Assembly: GCA_021732245.1 (NCBI GenBank) | Contig: JAKFVJ010000058.1 | Location: forward strand, 1 to 10,118 | Direction of reading: 5' to 3' | DNA: 10,118 bases | From: Candidatus Obscuribacterales bacterium | Lineage (GTDB): Bacteria; Cyanobacteriota; Vampirovibrionia; Obscuribacterales; Obscuribacteraceae | Part shown: in pieces, positions 1 through 6,654 of the stretch | Layout: each line of letters opens with the position of its first letter | Position numbering within the stretch: the stretch's first letter is position 1 | Made by a program: the position numbers and the translations under genes | The notes under the pieces: model-generated | The model's database searches: none | Seen by the model: only the letters and a program-made list of their open reading frames with translations | Told to the model about the DNA's origin: nothing

Positions 1-3000
1 ACATATCCATCTCCTCGGGCGACGACGTCTACATAAGCAATGTCTCGCAGCTCAATTTTGCGAACTTTGGCGGCGGAAATATTGGTCTATTCACCGGCGA
101 CGATCTCTACATCGACGAAACAATAAATATTGCCGGAAACATCCAACTGGTAACAGCCGGCACACTCCATCTGGACAATACTCATTCATTGACGTCCACA
201 AGCGGTCAAATTACTCTCGGCGCAGATCTTTTGGACATTAATGGAAGCATAACAGCCGGGCAAATAACTCTCTATTCTACTGGAACTCGCGAAATTGCCG
301 TCGGCAGTACAACCAGTGTGAGCGGCAAGGTCGATCTCAATACATCTGTCTTGGCTTTACTTTCCACTTCCCAGCTAACAATTGGCAAATCCGACAGTTC
401 AGCCAACATCAGCATGGCAGGCAATGTCACTCTTTCGACCATGAGCGCTGTACCAGTCACTAATTTGACATTTGCTACGGCAGGAAATTTCTCATCATCG
501 ACTTACGCAATTCAAGCCGCATCTAACACAGTTAACTTCGTTGCAGGAGGAACCGTAACCGTCGGTAGTCTCACGGGCACGGCTCCAGTATTGACGATGA
601 CCGGCGGCAACGTAACACTAACTGCCAGCGTCACCGATCTACATTTAGGCAGCTCGTCAGTCAACACTATGAATCTAACTGTGGCAGGCAACATAGTTGT
701 CGACCAGAATGTAGCAAGTACTGGCTCGGCAAGCTTAGTAACTACAGGTAATACATCACTTAGCGTGGCTTCAGGAAAGACACTAAGCTCAACCAATGGA
801 CCGATGACAATTAGTGCGCGCAGTTTGAGTCTGTCAGGAAATGTTTCTGTAACATCCGGCACTTTGACGATATACCCCAATGACAGTCAAGCCGTAAAAT
901 TCGGAGCCACGGGAACCACCTCAGGCGTATTCAATTTGACCACGGGTGTTCTAAGTCACGTATCTGCGACATCACTTGTAGTTGGAAAGTCTACGATGTC
1001 CGGCAACATTACGATCGGTGGCAACGTTGACCTGAGCACGATAGCTGCCAGCTCATTGTCCAGTCTGTCATTCTTGACGGCAGGTACATTCAACTCAAAC
1101 AGCAACTCGTTTGCTTTGGGTTCCGGTCAACTCGTGGTAACGTCTAGTGGAGATCTATCAATTAATGGAATTACCGGCACAAATCCGACAGTCACGCTCA
1201 ACGGCTTGGGCGTTTGGCTATTAAGCCCAATCTCCACATCTACCGGGACAATATCTGTTACAGCAAATTCATGGCTCGCCATTTCCGGTGATATCACCAT
1301 GTCCAGCGGCGGCACATTGACGGTAGCCCAAGTCACCAGCAATGGTCCGTTTAACATCAACGCCAATATTGGCGGAAGCTCAACAACGGTGAACCTAAGC
1401 TCGGCTTGCTGGCAAGGATTGTCACAATTATCCGGTGTAGTAATTGCAAATTCGTTAACTTTAACCGTAACCGGTGGCAACATCGGCACTTCAAGCAACC
1501 GCTTCGATACACAAGCTTCGGCAATAACGGTAAACGCCAGTAACCGAAATGCGTACCTGGCAAATTCCGGAACACTTACTCTAAACAGCTCTACTGCCGG
1601 CTACTTAGATTTGAGTAATAACAACAACATCACCGTATCAGGAGCGCTCAGCACCAGCAGCATGCAGCTTGCAACTTCGGCCAATAATGGCTCAATCACC
1701 ATAAGCAATAACATTAGCTCGCCAAACTATTTAGTACTGTCGACACATGGCTCCGGTAATATTTCGCAGACGGCAGGTTCTATTAGCACAAGTGCTCTCT
1801 GTTTGATTTCAACCTCAGGAAATATCGGTAGCAGCACCGCCAAAATAAACACAAACGCATTTTACCTACAAGTAGCCACAACCGGAAACGGATACGTTCA
1901 GTCGACAGGTTCAGTGTATGTCATACAACCTACAAGCGGAAATACATTGTCCATTCAGTCAGGTGGACAGTTAGAAGTTGGTTCAACAATCAACGCCACC
2001 ACGCTTACACTGGCGAGTGGCGGAACAATCATCATTACCGGTAATATTACAGCCACAACAGCGACACTTAATGGCAGCGGCAATGGAAATATCCTACGCA
2101 ACGGCGGCGTAATAACTGCCACAACGCTAGCTTTATCGACTGGCTCAGGCACGATAGGCACATCAAGCAACAAAATATCCACAACAGCAACCAGCATCTC
2201 TGTAAGCAATACTGGCGGACTGCACCTAAATTCAACCAACACCGGAACAGTTACGCTAACAACTATTGCCAGCGGCTACGCAGATGTAAGCGTGTCCGGT
2301 GCCATGGATGCAACTGGTGACGTAAACGGCACCTTCGGCGTTGAGTTAAATAGCGCTGGAGCTATGACCGTTAATGATGTTGCAGCAACTAACGGCAGTA
2401 TTTCATTGACTGCCGGTGGCGGCACACTTACTGTTGCAGCAGGCGCCGTTGTACGAGCTGACGAAGGCAATTTAAATATTAGACAAAACGACACCACAAA
2501 CGGTTATATCCTAATTGATGCCGGAGCTAATATTGGAGCATTCACAGTGGGCACTCCCAATGCCAGCAAGGGCAACGTGACAATAACAATTGGCGCGCCA
2601 CCATCAACGCCGACAGCTGGAAGCACTCCATCCAACGTCACAGAATATATCGTTGCTGGTGGACAAATCTTTTACGGCGCAAACGGCATAGACGCACAGC
2701 CGTCAACCAACAACTTAAACGCCATTGGCGGCACAATGATCTTCGACACCGGCAGCCGCTCGTCCTCAGCTATTACATTGGGCGGTGGCGTCACAATCAC
2801 TGCTGATCCGCCACTACTTCCAGACGACTCCTTAGTACCAGGCGGACCGGATGCAGGAATTAATCTCGGCTTCTCCGACATCGTAATCGAATCACATCAC
2901 CTAGATGGAAATTACATAAATCCATTCCTGCAACCAATTGCCTATACGCCATCTATCGCACCTGATGAAGAAATTCTCGAACCAATCAAGGGCATGGCAC

Positions 3001-3560
3001 GTACCGAATTCGGCACATCAACAATTAGACACTCACAATTTTCCAAATTCAATCTTGAAGAAGGATACGTCTCTCATAGCTCAGGCGACATTCTTGTTGA
3101 AACCAAGTCTGACGCAGTACGTATCGTTGCAGGCAAACACTCCGTACAGATCGCGCCAAACACAGTAGTCCTAATATCCAAAGAAGCGCAACTCATCAAA
3201 GTGAGACCACTTTACGAAACAAGCGCAAATGCTGTCAGAGTTTCCACAGGCAACATGTCCACCCGCGTCTTTGCCGGACAAGAGCTTATTCTGGCTGAAG
3301 ACGAAGACTCATTACGTCAAACTCTAGGCAATGATTCAATAGGGCGCAGAAAAACTCACATGGACCCAATACCAAACAACGGCGTCATTCATCGCTGCGA
3401 AGTCTCGCCAATTTCTCTAATCGAGAACAATTACATACTGACCAAACTCATACAAAGCCCGCACGAACGCGACAAGCAAGTCACGAAGAAACTAGTAAAA
3501 ATGGCCGCATGCATGATGTCCGTCACCAACAGCCACGGACCATACTCAAGCAAGCCCTAA
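1..3560 (+). CDS. Giant filamentous-haemagglutinin-like beta-helix surface protein with FecR-like C-terminal domain (5' partial)
   Basis: The reading frame is open from base 3 to the TAA at 3558-3560, giving 1185 visible codons and no credible start. The first possible initiator, a TTG at 189, lies in the middle of repeat sequence, so the gene begins left of the window. The protein is rich in Ser, Thr, Gly, Asn and Ala and built of short alternating strands (patterns such as GNITI, SGTLTI, GGTVTV) typical of right-handed beta-helix passengers of the FHA/two-partner-secretion type. Internal repeats are listed separately. From about base 2580 the repeats stop and a Pro-rich, acidic stretch follows. 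Bases 3063-3300 then encode a compact segment that resembles the FecR fold (HSSGDILVETKSDAVRIVAG, then NAVRVSTGNMSTRVFAGQEL). The C-terminus is basic and ends in a short Cys/Met-containing tail. I see no autotransporter beta-barrel, LPXTG motif or dockerin. Role as adhesin or cell-surface matrix is inferred from family style. Type is fairly certain, function is not. Confidence 0.85.
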   Translation, partial: ISISSGDDVYISNVSQLNFANFGGGNIGLFTGDDLYIDETINIAGNIQLVTAGTLHLDNTHSLTSTSGQITLGADLLDINGSITAGQITLYSTGTREIAVGSTTSVSGKVDLNTSVLALLSTSQLTIGKSDSSANISMAGNVTLSTMSAVPVTNLTFATAGNFSSSTYAIQAASNTVNFVAGGTVTVGSLTGTAPVLTMTGGNVTLTASVTDLHLGSSSVNTMNLTVAGNIVVDQNVASTGSASLVTTGNTSLSVASGKTLSSTNGPMTISARSLSLSGNVSVTSGTLTIYPNDSQAVKFGATGTTSGVFNLTTGVLSHVSATSLVVGKSTMSGNITIGGNVDLSTIAASSLSSLSFLTAGTFNSNSNSFALGSGQLVVTSSGDLSINGITGTNPTVTLNGLGVWLLSPISTSTGTISVTANSWLAISGDITMSSGGTLTVAQVTSNGPFNINANIGGSSTTVNLSSACWQGLSQLSGVVIANSLTLTVTGGNIGTSSNRFDTQASAITVNASNRNAYLANSGTLTLNSSTAGYLDLSNNNNITVSGALSTSSMQLATSANNGSITISNNISSPNYLVLSTHGSGNISQTAGSISTSALCLISTSGNIGSSTAKINTNAFYLQVATTGNGYVQSTGSVYVIQPTSGNTLSIQSGGQLEVGSTINATTLTLASGGTIIITGNITATTATLNGSGNGNILRNGGVITATTLALSTGSGTIGTSSNKISTTATSISVSNTGGLHLNSTNTGTVTLTTIASGYADVSVSGAMDATGDVNGTFGVELNSAGAMTVNDVAATNGSISLTAGGGTLTVAAGAVVRADEGNLNIRQNDTTNGYILIDAGANIGAFTVGTPNASKGNVTITIGAPPSTPTAGSTPSNVTEYIVAGGQIFYGANGIDAQPSTNNLNAIGGTMIFDTGSRSSSAITLGGGVTITADPPLLPDDSLVPGGPDAGINLGFSDIVIESHHLDGNYINPFLQPIAYTPSIAPDEEILEPIKGMARTEFGTSTIRHSQFSKFNLEEGYVSHSSGDILVETKSDAVRIVAGKHSVQIAPNTVVLISKEAQLIKVRPLYETSANAVRVSTGNMSTRVFAGQELILAEDEDSLRQTLGNDSIGRRKTHMDPIPNNGVIHRCEVSPISLIENNYILTKLIQSPHERDKQVTKKLVKMAACMMSVTNSHGPYSSKP
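204..1240 (+). repeat. Two degenerate ~198-residue repeats in the surface protein
   Basis: Translated sequence starting at 204 (GQITLGADLLDINGSI) realigns 594 bases later at 798 (GPMTISARSLSLSGNVSV). Downstream landmarks keep the same register: LTIGKS versus LVVGKS, SANISMAGNVTLST versus SGNITIGGNVDLST, FATAGNF versus FLTAGTF, SLTGTAP versus GITGTNP. DNA identity is low while the strand and turn pattern is kept, so these are old duplications of a large beta-helix block. The second copy loses register near 1240. Confidence 0.7.
1470..2480 (+). repeat. Three ~110-114-residue repeats opening with G-x-I-G-(T/S)-S
   Basis: The turn motif GNIGTSSNRF, GNIGSSTAKI and GTIGTSSNKI occurs with its first Gly codon at 1476, 1818 and 2148, spacings of 342 and 330 bases. 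Each is followed by a similar series of strands (a T-x-A-x-x-I-x-V type strand, then an Asn/Gly-rich turn, then a strand around SGTLTL or TGTVTL). This is a second repeat family within the same protein, distinct from the 198-residue one. The end of the last copy is approximate. Confidence 0.65.
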
Positions 3561-3576
3561 TGTAGACAATAAAAAA

Positions 3577-3620
3577 CTCCCGAGGCTGGATTCGAACCAG
3601 CGACCAAGTGATTAACAGTC
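3577..3620 (-). pseudogene. 3' half of tRNA-Asn(GUU): probable attachment-site remnant
   Basis: Reading the minus strand from 3618, the sequence gives anticodon loop CTGTTAA with anticodon GTT, anticodon-stem 3' strand TCACT, variable loop TGGTC, a perfect five-pair T arm GCTGG-TTCGAAT-CCAGC, then acceptor 3' strand CTCGGGA, discriminator G and a T run. CCA is not encoded. All elements have normal tRNA lengths. The 5' side fails: the five bases before the loop (TAGGA) pair with TCACT at only two positions, and no D arm or acceptor 5' strand exists further up. It is therefore a half tRNA cut inside the anticodon arm, which is what a tyrosine-recombinase element leaves at its distal end after integrating into a tRNA gene. 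A simple decayed tRNA is the alternative. The intact gene is not in this window. Confidence 0.8.
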
Positions 3621-3638
3621 CTATTTTAACAAAAGACA

Positions 3639-3668
3639 GCAACAAAAGGCAACATCAGGCAACAAACA
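3639..3668. repeat. Three direct repeats of GCAACA at exact 10-base spacing
   Basis: GCAACA occurs at 3639-3644, 3649-3654 and 3659-3664, the last two within AGGCAACA. The spacing is one helical turn, and the array starts 19 bases from the tRNA fragment on the presumed element side. Such phased short repeats next to an attachment site could be recombinase or accessory-factor binding sites. That is inference from position. Confidence 0.5.
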
Positions 3669-3734
3669 GGGTCAGCGTTTCAGGGTTTTCGTCTGTCGCG
3701 ACTGGTTGTCATTTACCATAGCCTTTTGCCGGTA

Positions 3735-3753
3735 AGTGTCCCAGGAGTGTCCC
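3735..3753. repeat. AGTGTCCC direct repeat pair, 11-base period
   Basis: AGTGTCCC occurs at 3735-3742 and again at 3746-3753, separated by AGG. It lies in the same non-coding stretch as the tRNA fragment and the phased decamers. It could be a protein-binding site or a relic of coding sequence. Nothing more can be said from this window. Confidence 0.35.
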
Positions 3754-3870
3754 GCAGGAAAGGACCTTTGAAAAGCTGCGGTCAACGCTCAGTTCTAAAA
3801 GCCAAACAGAATGTATGAGGAACAACGGACTACTATCGGGACCTAGATTAAACTCCAGGCACCTATCAAA

Positions 3871-5061
3871 TTACAACTGAATAGTTTTTGTACGAGCTTC
3901 CAGTTTGGATGCTTCTGCATTTCGGTTTGTTTTGCGCAACAGTTCCGCGTAATTGTCCAGACATGTGGCAACTTCTGGATGATGCAGTCCCAATACCACT
4001 TCCCATATCTGCAGGGCACGTCTATACAACGGCTCTGCTTCCGCGTACTTTCCTTGGGAGGCATAAAAATACCCCAAGTTATTCAAACACCTGGCAAAGT
4101 CCGGATGATTCGGACCAAGTGCTTTCTCACGTATTTGCAAGGAACGCTTATATAGCGGCTCGGCTTCCGCATACTTCCCTTGCGTCTGATAGAGCGACGC
4201 CAAATTATTCAAGCTCACAGCAACATGCGGGTGAACCGGACCCAACGTCTTTTCCGTTATTTGCAAGGAACGCTTATATAGCGACTCAGCTTCCACATAC
4301 CTTTTTTGCGAGCCATAGAATCCAGCTAGATTATTCAAGCTCGTGGCAACATCTGGATGATTCGGACCAAGCGCTTTCTCACGTATTTGCAAGGAACGAT
4401 TATAAAGCGGCTCGGCTTCCACATACCTTTTTTGCGAGTCATAGAGACACGCTAAGTTATCCAAGACTGTAGCAACAGATGGATGATTTGCACCAAATGC
4501 CGTTTCCCCTATCTGCAACGAGCGCTTATACAGCGGCTCTACTTGTGCGTCCTTCCCTTGTGCTCTATAGAGTTCTGCTAGGTTATTCAAGCTAACAGCA
4601 ACTGAGGGATCATTTGGACCCAACGTCTTTTCCGTTATTTGCAAGGAACGCTTATAAAGCGGTTCTGCTAGTTCATACTTACCTTGCGCGTCATAGAGCA
4701 TTGCTAGGTTATTCAAACTCGTGGCTACGTCTGGATGAATTGGACCCAATGTCTTTTCCATGATTTGCAACGAACGCTTATAAAGAGGCTCGACTTCTGT
4801 GTACTTCCCTTGCGTCTGATAGACCGACGCCAGATTATTCAAGCTTGTATACAGGCATGTATCTTGGGGACCGAATTTCTCAGCACTCCTTAGTGCTGCC
4901 GACAACGCACTTTCTGCCTCAGCATACCGTCCTTGATCAAATGCTGACATGCCGGTCTTTATTAATTTGTCCCACTGTGTATTGTCGGCCATTGCTACAT
5001 TCGTCGCAGTGGTGCAAACTAGGGCTATCAAAAAACAAACGGTCTTAGTCATACTTTTCAT
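3871..5061 (-). CDS. Secreted TPR protein of kinesin-light-chain type (42-residue repeats)
   Basis: I start it at ATG 5061 (396 residues), because GAGGACAGG lies just upstream and the product then begins with a clean signal peptide: MKSMTK, hydrophobic core VCFLIALVCTTAT, and A-M-A before DNTQ (predicted cut after residue 25). The in-frame TTG at 5088 would add nine residues before the signal and has no good ribosome site. Residues 30-65 form a first TPR (AFDQGRYAEAESALSAALRS). Seven 42-residue repeats follow from residue 70 to 363, with consensus SLNNLA-x-LY-x-x-QGKY-x-EAEPLYKRSLQI-x-EK-x-LGP-x-HPDVA, and then a worn last unit. This is the TPR_10/TPR_12 kinesin-light-chain-like family, a protein-binding scaffold with no catalytic residues. 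It follows the AAA+ gene by 36 bases on the same strand, so it is probably the last gene of the operon. Export predicts a location beyond the inner membrane, unlike its cytosolic neighbours. Partner unknown. Confidence 0.9.
   Translation of the reverse strand: MKSMTKTVCFLIALVCTTATNVAMADNTQWDKLIKTGMSAFDQGRYAEAESALSAALRSAEKFGPQDTCLYTSLNNLASVYQTQGKYTEVEPLYKRSLQIMEKTLGPIHPDVATSLNNLAMLYDAQGKYELAEPLYKRSLQITEKTLGPNDPSVAVSLNNLAELYRAQGKDAQVEPLYKRSLQIGETAFGANHPSVATVLDNLACLYDSQKRYVEAEPLYNRSLQIREKALGPNHPDVATSLNNLAGFYGSQKRYVEAESLYKRSLQITEKTLGPVHPHVAVSLNNLASLYQTQGKYAEAEPLYKRSLQIREKALGPNHPDFARCLNNLGYFYASQGKYAEAEPLYRRALQIWEVVLGLHHPEVATCLDNYAELLRKTNRNAEASKLEARTKTIQL
3973..4854 (-). repeat. Seven tandem 126-bp repeats inside the TPR gene
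   Basis: The 42-residue TPR units are also visible as DNA repeats of 126 bases. Similarity is patchwork: a block of about 45 bases near 4101 recurs nearly unchanged at 4353 (two units away), the segment around CTTTTTTGCGAG recurs one unit away (about 4300 and 4426), and a block around CCAACGTCTTTTCCG recurs three units away (about 4241 and 4619). This pattern suggests recent unit duplication or gene conversion in addition to old divergence. Confidence 0.8.
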
Positions 5062-5065
5062 ATAT

Positions 5066-5074
5066 CCTGTCCTC
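5066..5074 (-). promoter_or_regulatory. Ribosome binding site of the TPR gene
   Basis: On the minus strand GAGGACAGG ends four bases before ATG 5061 and gives two Shine-Dalgarno-like matches (GAGG and AGG). It decides the start in favour of 5061 over the upstream TTG at 5088. Confidence 0.55.
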
Positions 5075-5097
5075 GATGTAAATGCCAAAGGAACACT

Positions 5098-6654
5098 CTA
5101 ATCTATGCCTCTCTGCGTGAATGATACGAAACGTGCTTCATCATCATCTGTAATAGAAGCTGGTACCCTCCTAATAGCCTGTTGCAGCAACGCATTTGTA
5201 ATTGGAGATTGATTCTGCTGAAGGGCCAGACGTGCCGCCTCATCCACAAGGAATTTTATATCACTTGCCGAGTAACCAGATAATGACGAAGCCAATAATG
5301 CGATATCCACATCCACTGTTTTAGGACGGTTAGAGAGATGCAACTTCAGCATTTCAATTCGTGCTTCATTATCCGGTGGGCCGACATAGATAAGCTTATC
5401 CAATCTACCGGTTCTTCTCACCGCAGAATCAATTTTGTGTGGCTCATTGGTAGCAGCAATTAGAAAAATATTGCGTTCTGCACATGTACCAAGCTGGGCC
5501 AAGAACTCGTTTACTTCTTCTGCCTTGTATTGTTGGTGACCTCCAAGTTCCGATCTCGATGGGACCAAAGCTTCAAACTCATCGATAAAAATAATAGATG
5601 GCGCATGTTCAGCGGCTGTCTCGAAGGTATCGCGAATTTTCAAGACGGTCTGGTGAATATACATTCCGGCGACTTCAGACGGAATGACTTCAAGGAAAAA
5701 ATAGCCCAGTTCTTCTGCAAGTTGCCGAGAAATATACGTCTTTCCGCAGCCGGGGGGACCAAAAAGAAGAATTCCATTCGGTACAGTCAGCCCATAACGT
5801 TTGAACGTCGCAGGGTCTCGCAAAGGCGAAATTACATCCTGCTGAAGTGACTCCTTCAGCCTAGACATCCCGGCGACCTTAGCTAGTCCGATTAGCTCTC
5901 CATCTCGTGTCTGCGGTTTATCCAACCGTCTATTAGTTACTACAGGTGTAGGCGAAGAAATAACTTCTAACAAAGTCTCGTAATCATCAATACGATCTGA
6001 GTCGAATTCCGAAAATAAACAACTCAATAACATTTGAGCAGTCTCGGCGGTGATGTTTTTTGCCCATCTGGACAGTGACACAGGTTTCTCCGATACGACG
6101 TCAATTCCTGCAACCAGGTAATAGATGAGTTTCGCCAATTCAGAGACCGGCTTGCTCTCACTTTCACTTTCCGATGCACTAGCTAGAATCGGAATGATTT
6201 CGTAAGGCGAATCTGTTCTTACCCAGACAAGCGATCGATCAAAAAGAGGATATTGACCAATTGACTTAGATTGCTGACACAATTGAACAAGCCGTTTAAT
6301 GATTGATCTAAGAGTCAAATCATCAATGTCAGCGAAGGCTGATCCATTGTCTGCAGCCCATGCCCCGTCCAACCGGACTACCGTTTCTAAGTACCTGTTT
6401 CCATCATATGTTTTCTCTTCCGTATGTTCAACATGCAGACAATCTACCGGTAGAAGCGACCACCACTGATCGCGTTGATCTACCAAATCCTTATTGTCAT
6501 ATGGTTCAAGAATTGCAACCAGATCAGTTCGCTCTTCATCAAGCAAGTACACCTCAAACGAATTATCACAGTGAATCGCTTTGCTCACGGACGAAATGTT
6601 ACCTATTGCCGTGCCTAAAGGAAGAGTTGGTCTTTGCTTTACAAACGAATTCAT
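5098..6654 (-). CDS. AAA+ ATPase (Cdc48/FtsH-class module) with divergent N-terminal domain
   Basis: The product has 518 residues. The C-terminal half is a complete classic AAA module: Walker A GPPGCGKT at 299-306, a pore-loop-like aromatic at Tyr332 (EVAGMYIHQT), Walker B IIFIDEFE with Asp358/Glu359, sensor 1 Asn403 in LIAATNEP, arginine-finger region RRTGRLD at 413-419, and sensor 2 in SGYSASDIKFLVDEAA at 459-474. The catalytic residues look intact, so it should hydrolyse ATP and remodel or unfold protein as a ring. No HExxH zinc-protease motif follows, so it is not an FtsH protease. Residues 1-235 are not a known N domain to my eye. Their layout suggests a decayed protein-kinase fold (see findings). 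A SESESESK low-complexity spot lies at 161-168. Its ATG overlaps the Hsp70 stop in an ATGA, so the two are translationally coupled and probably work together. AAA assignment is certain, the N-terminal one is not. Confidence 0.92.
   Translation of the reverse strand: MNSFVKQRPTLPLGTAIGNISSVSKAIHCDNSFEVYLLDEERTDLVAILEPYDNKDLVDQRDQWWSLLPVDCLHVEHTEEKTYDGNRYLETVVRLDGAWAADNGSAFADIDDLTLRSIIKRLVQLCQQSKSIGQYPLFDRSLVWVRTDSPYEIIPILASASESESESKPVSELAKLIYYLVAGIDVVSEKPVSLSRWAKNITAETAQMLLSCLFSEFDSDRIDDYETLLEVISSPTPVVTNRRLDKPQTRDGELIGLAKVAGMSRLKESLQQDVISPLRDPATFKRYGLTVPNGILLFGPPGCGKTYISRQLAEELGYFFLEVIPSEVAGMYIHQTVLKIRDTFETAAEHAPSIIFIDEFEALVPSRSELGGHQQYKAEEVNEFLAQLGTCAERNIFLIAATNEPHKIDSAVRRTGRLDKLIYVGPPDNEARIEMLKLHLSNRPKTVDVDIALLASSLSGYSASDIKFLVDEAARLALQQNQSPITNALLQQAIRRVPASITDDDEARFVSFTQRGID

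Larger units (their letters stand above)
3561..3870. other. Intergenic region between surface protein and chaperone cluster; probable integration junction
   Basis: This 310-base stretch separates convergent genes (plus-strand surface protein, minus-strand TPR gene). It contains no credible gene. It holds a tRNA-Asn 3' fragment at 3577-3620, three phased decamers at 3639-3668, an 8-base palindrome GTCGCGAC at 3695-3702 and two AGTGTCCC repeats at 3735-3753. A stop-to-stop run of about 38 minus-strand codons (about 3675-3795) has no start that can be defended. No strong intrinsic terminator is seen for either flanking gene. Confidence 0.7.

Noticed and set aside
512..1498. Minus-strand open frames of about 120 codons opposite the surface protein
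   Set aside because: The compositional bias of the Ser/Thr/Gly repeats keeps the reverse frame free of stops. The products are Val/Leu/Pro-rich low-complexity strings.
189..3560. TTG at 189 as the true start of the surface protein
   Set aside because: The frame stays open to base 3 with the same repeat-type sequence upstream (for example GNIGLFTGDDLYIDETINIA), and no ribosome site precedes 189.
3660..3810. Minus-strand run (about 3675-3795) that might be the C-terminal remnant of an integrase
   Set aside because: About 38 codons between stops, no recognisable Arg-His-Arg-Tyr recombinase motif, and no start codon with a ribosome site. The location is suggestive but the sequence does not support a call.
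3842..3859. Hairpin CCTGGA-loop-TCTAGG on the minus strand after the TPR gene as a terminator
   Set aside because: Only six pairs including a G-U, and no T run follows. The T run after the tRNA fragment (3571-3576) is a tRNA leftover and not clearly tied to this hairpin.
3888..4472. Plus-strand open frame of 194 codons opposite the TPR gene
   Set aside because: It is the antisense shadow of the 126-bp repeats, shows the same periodicity, and has no ribosome site or recognisable domain.
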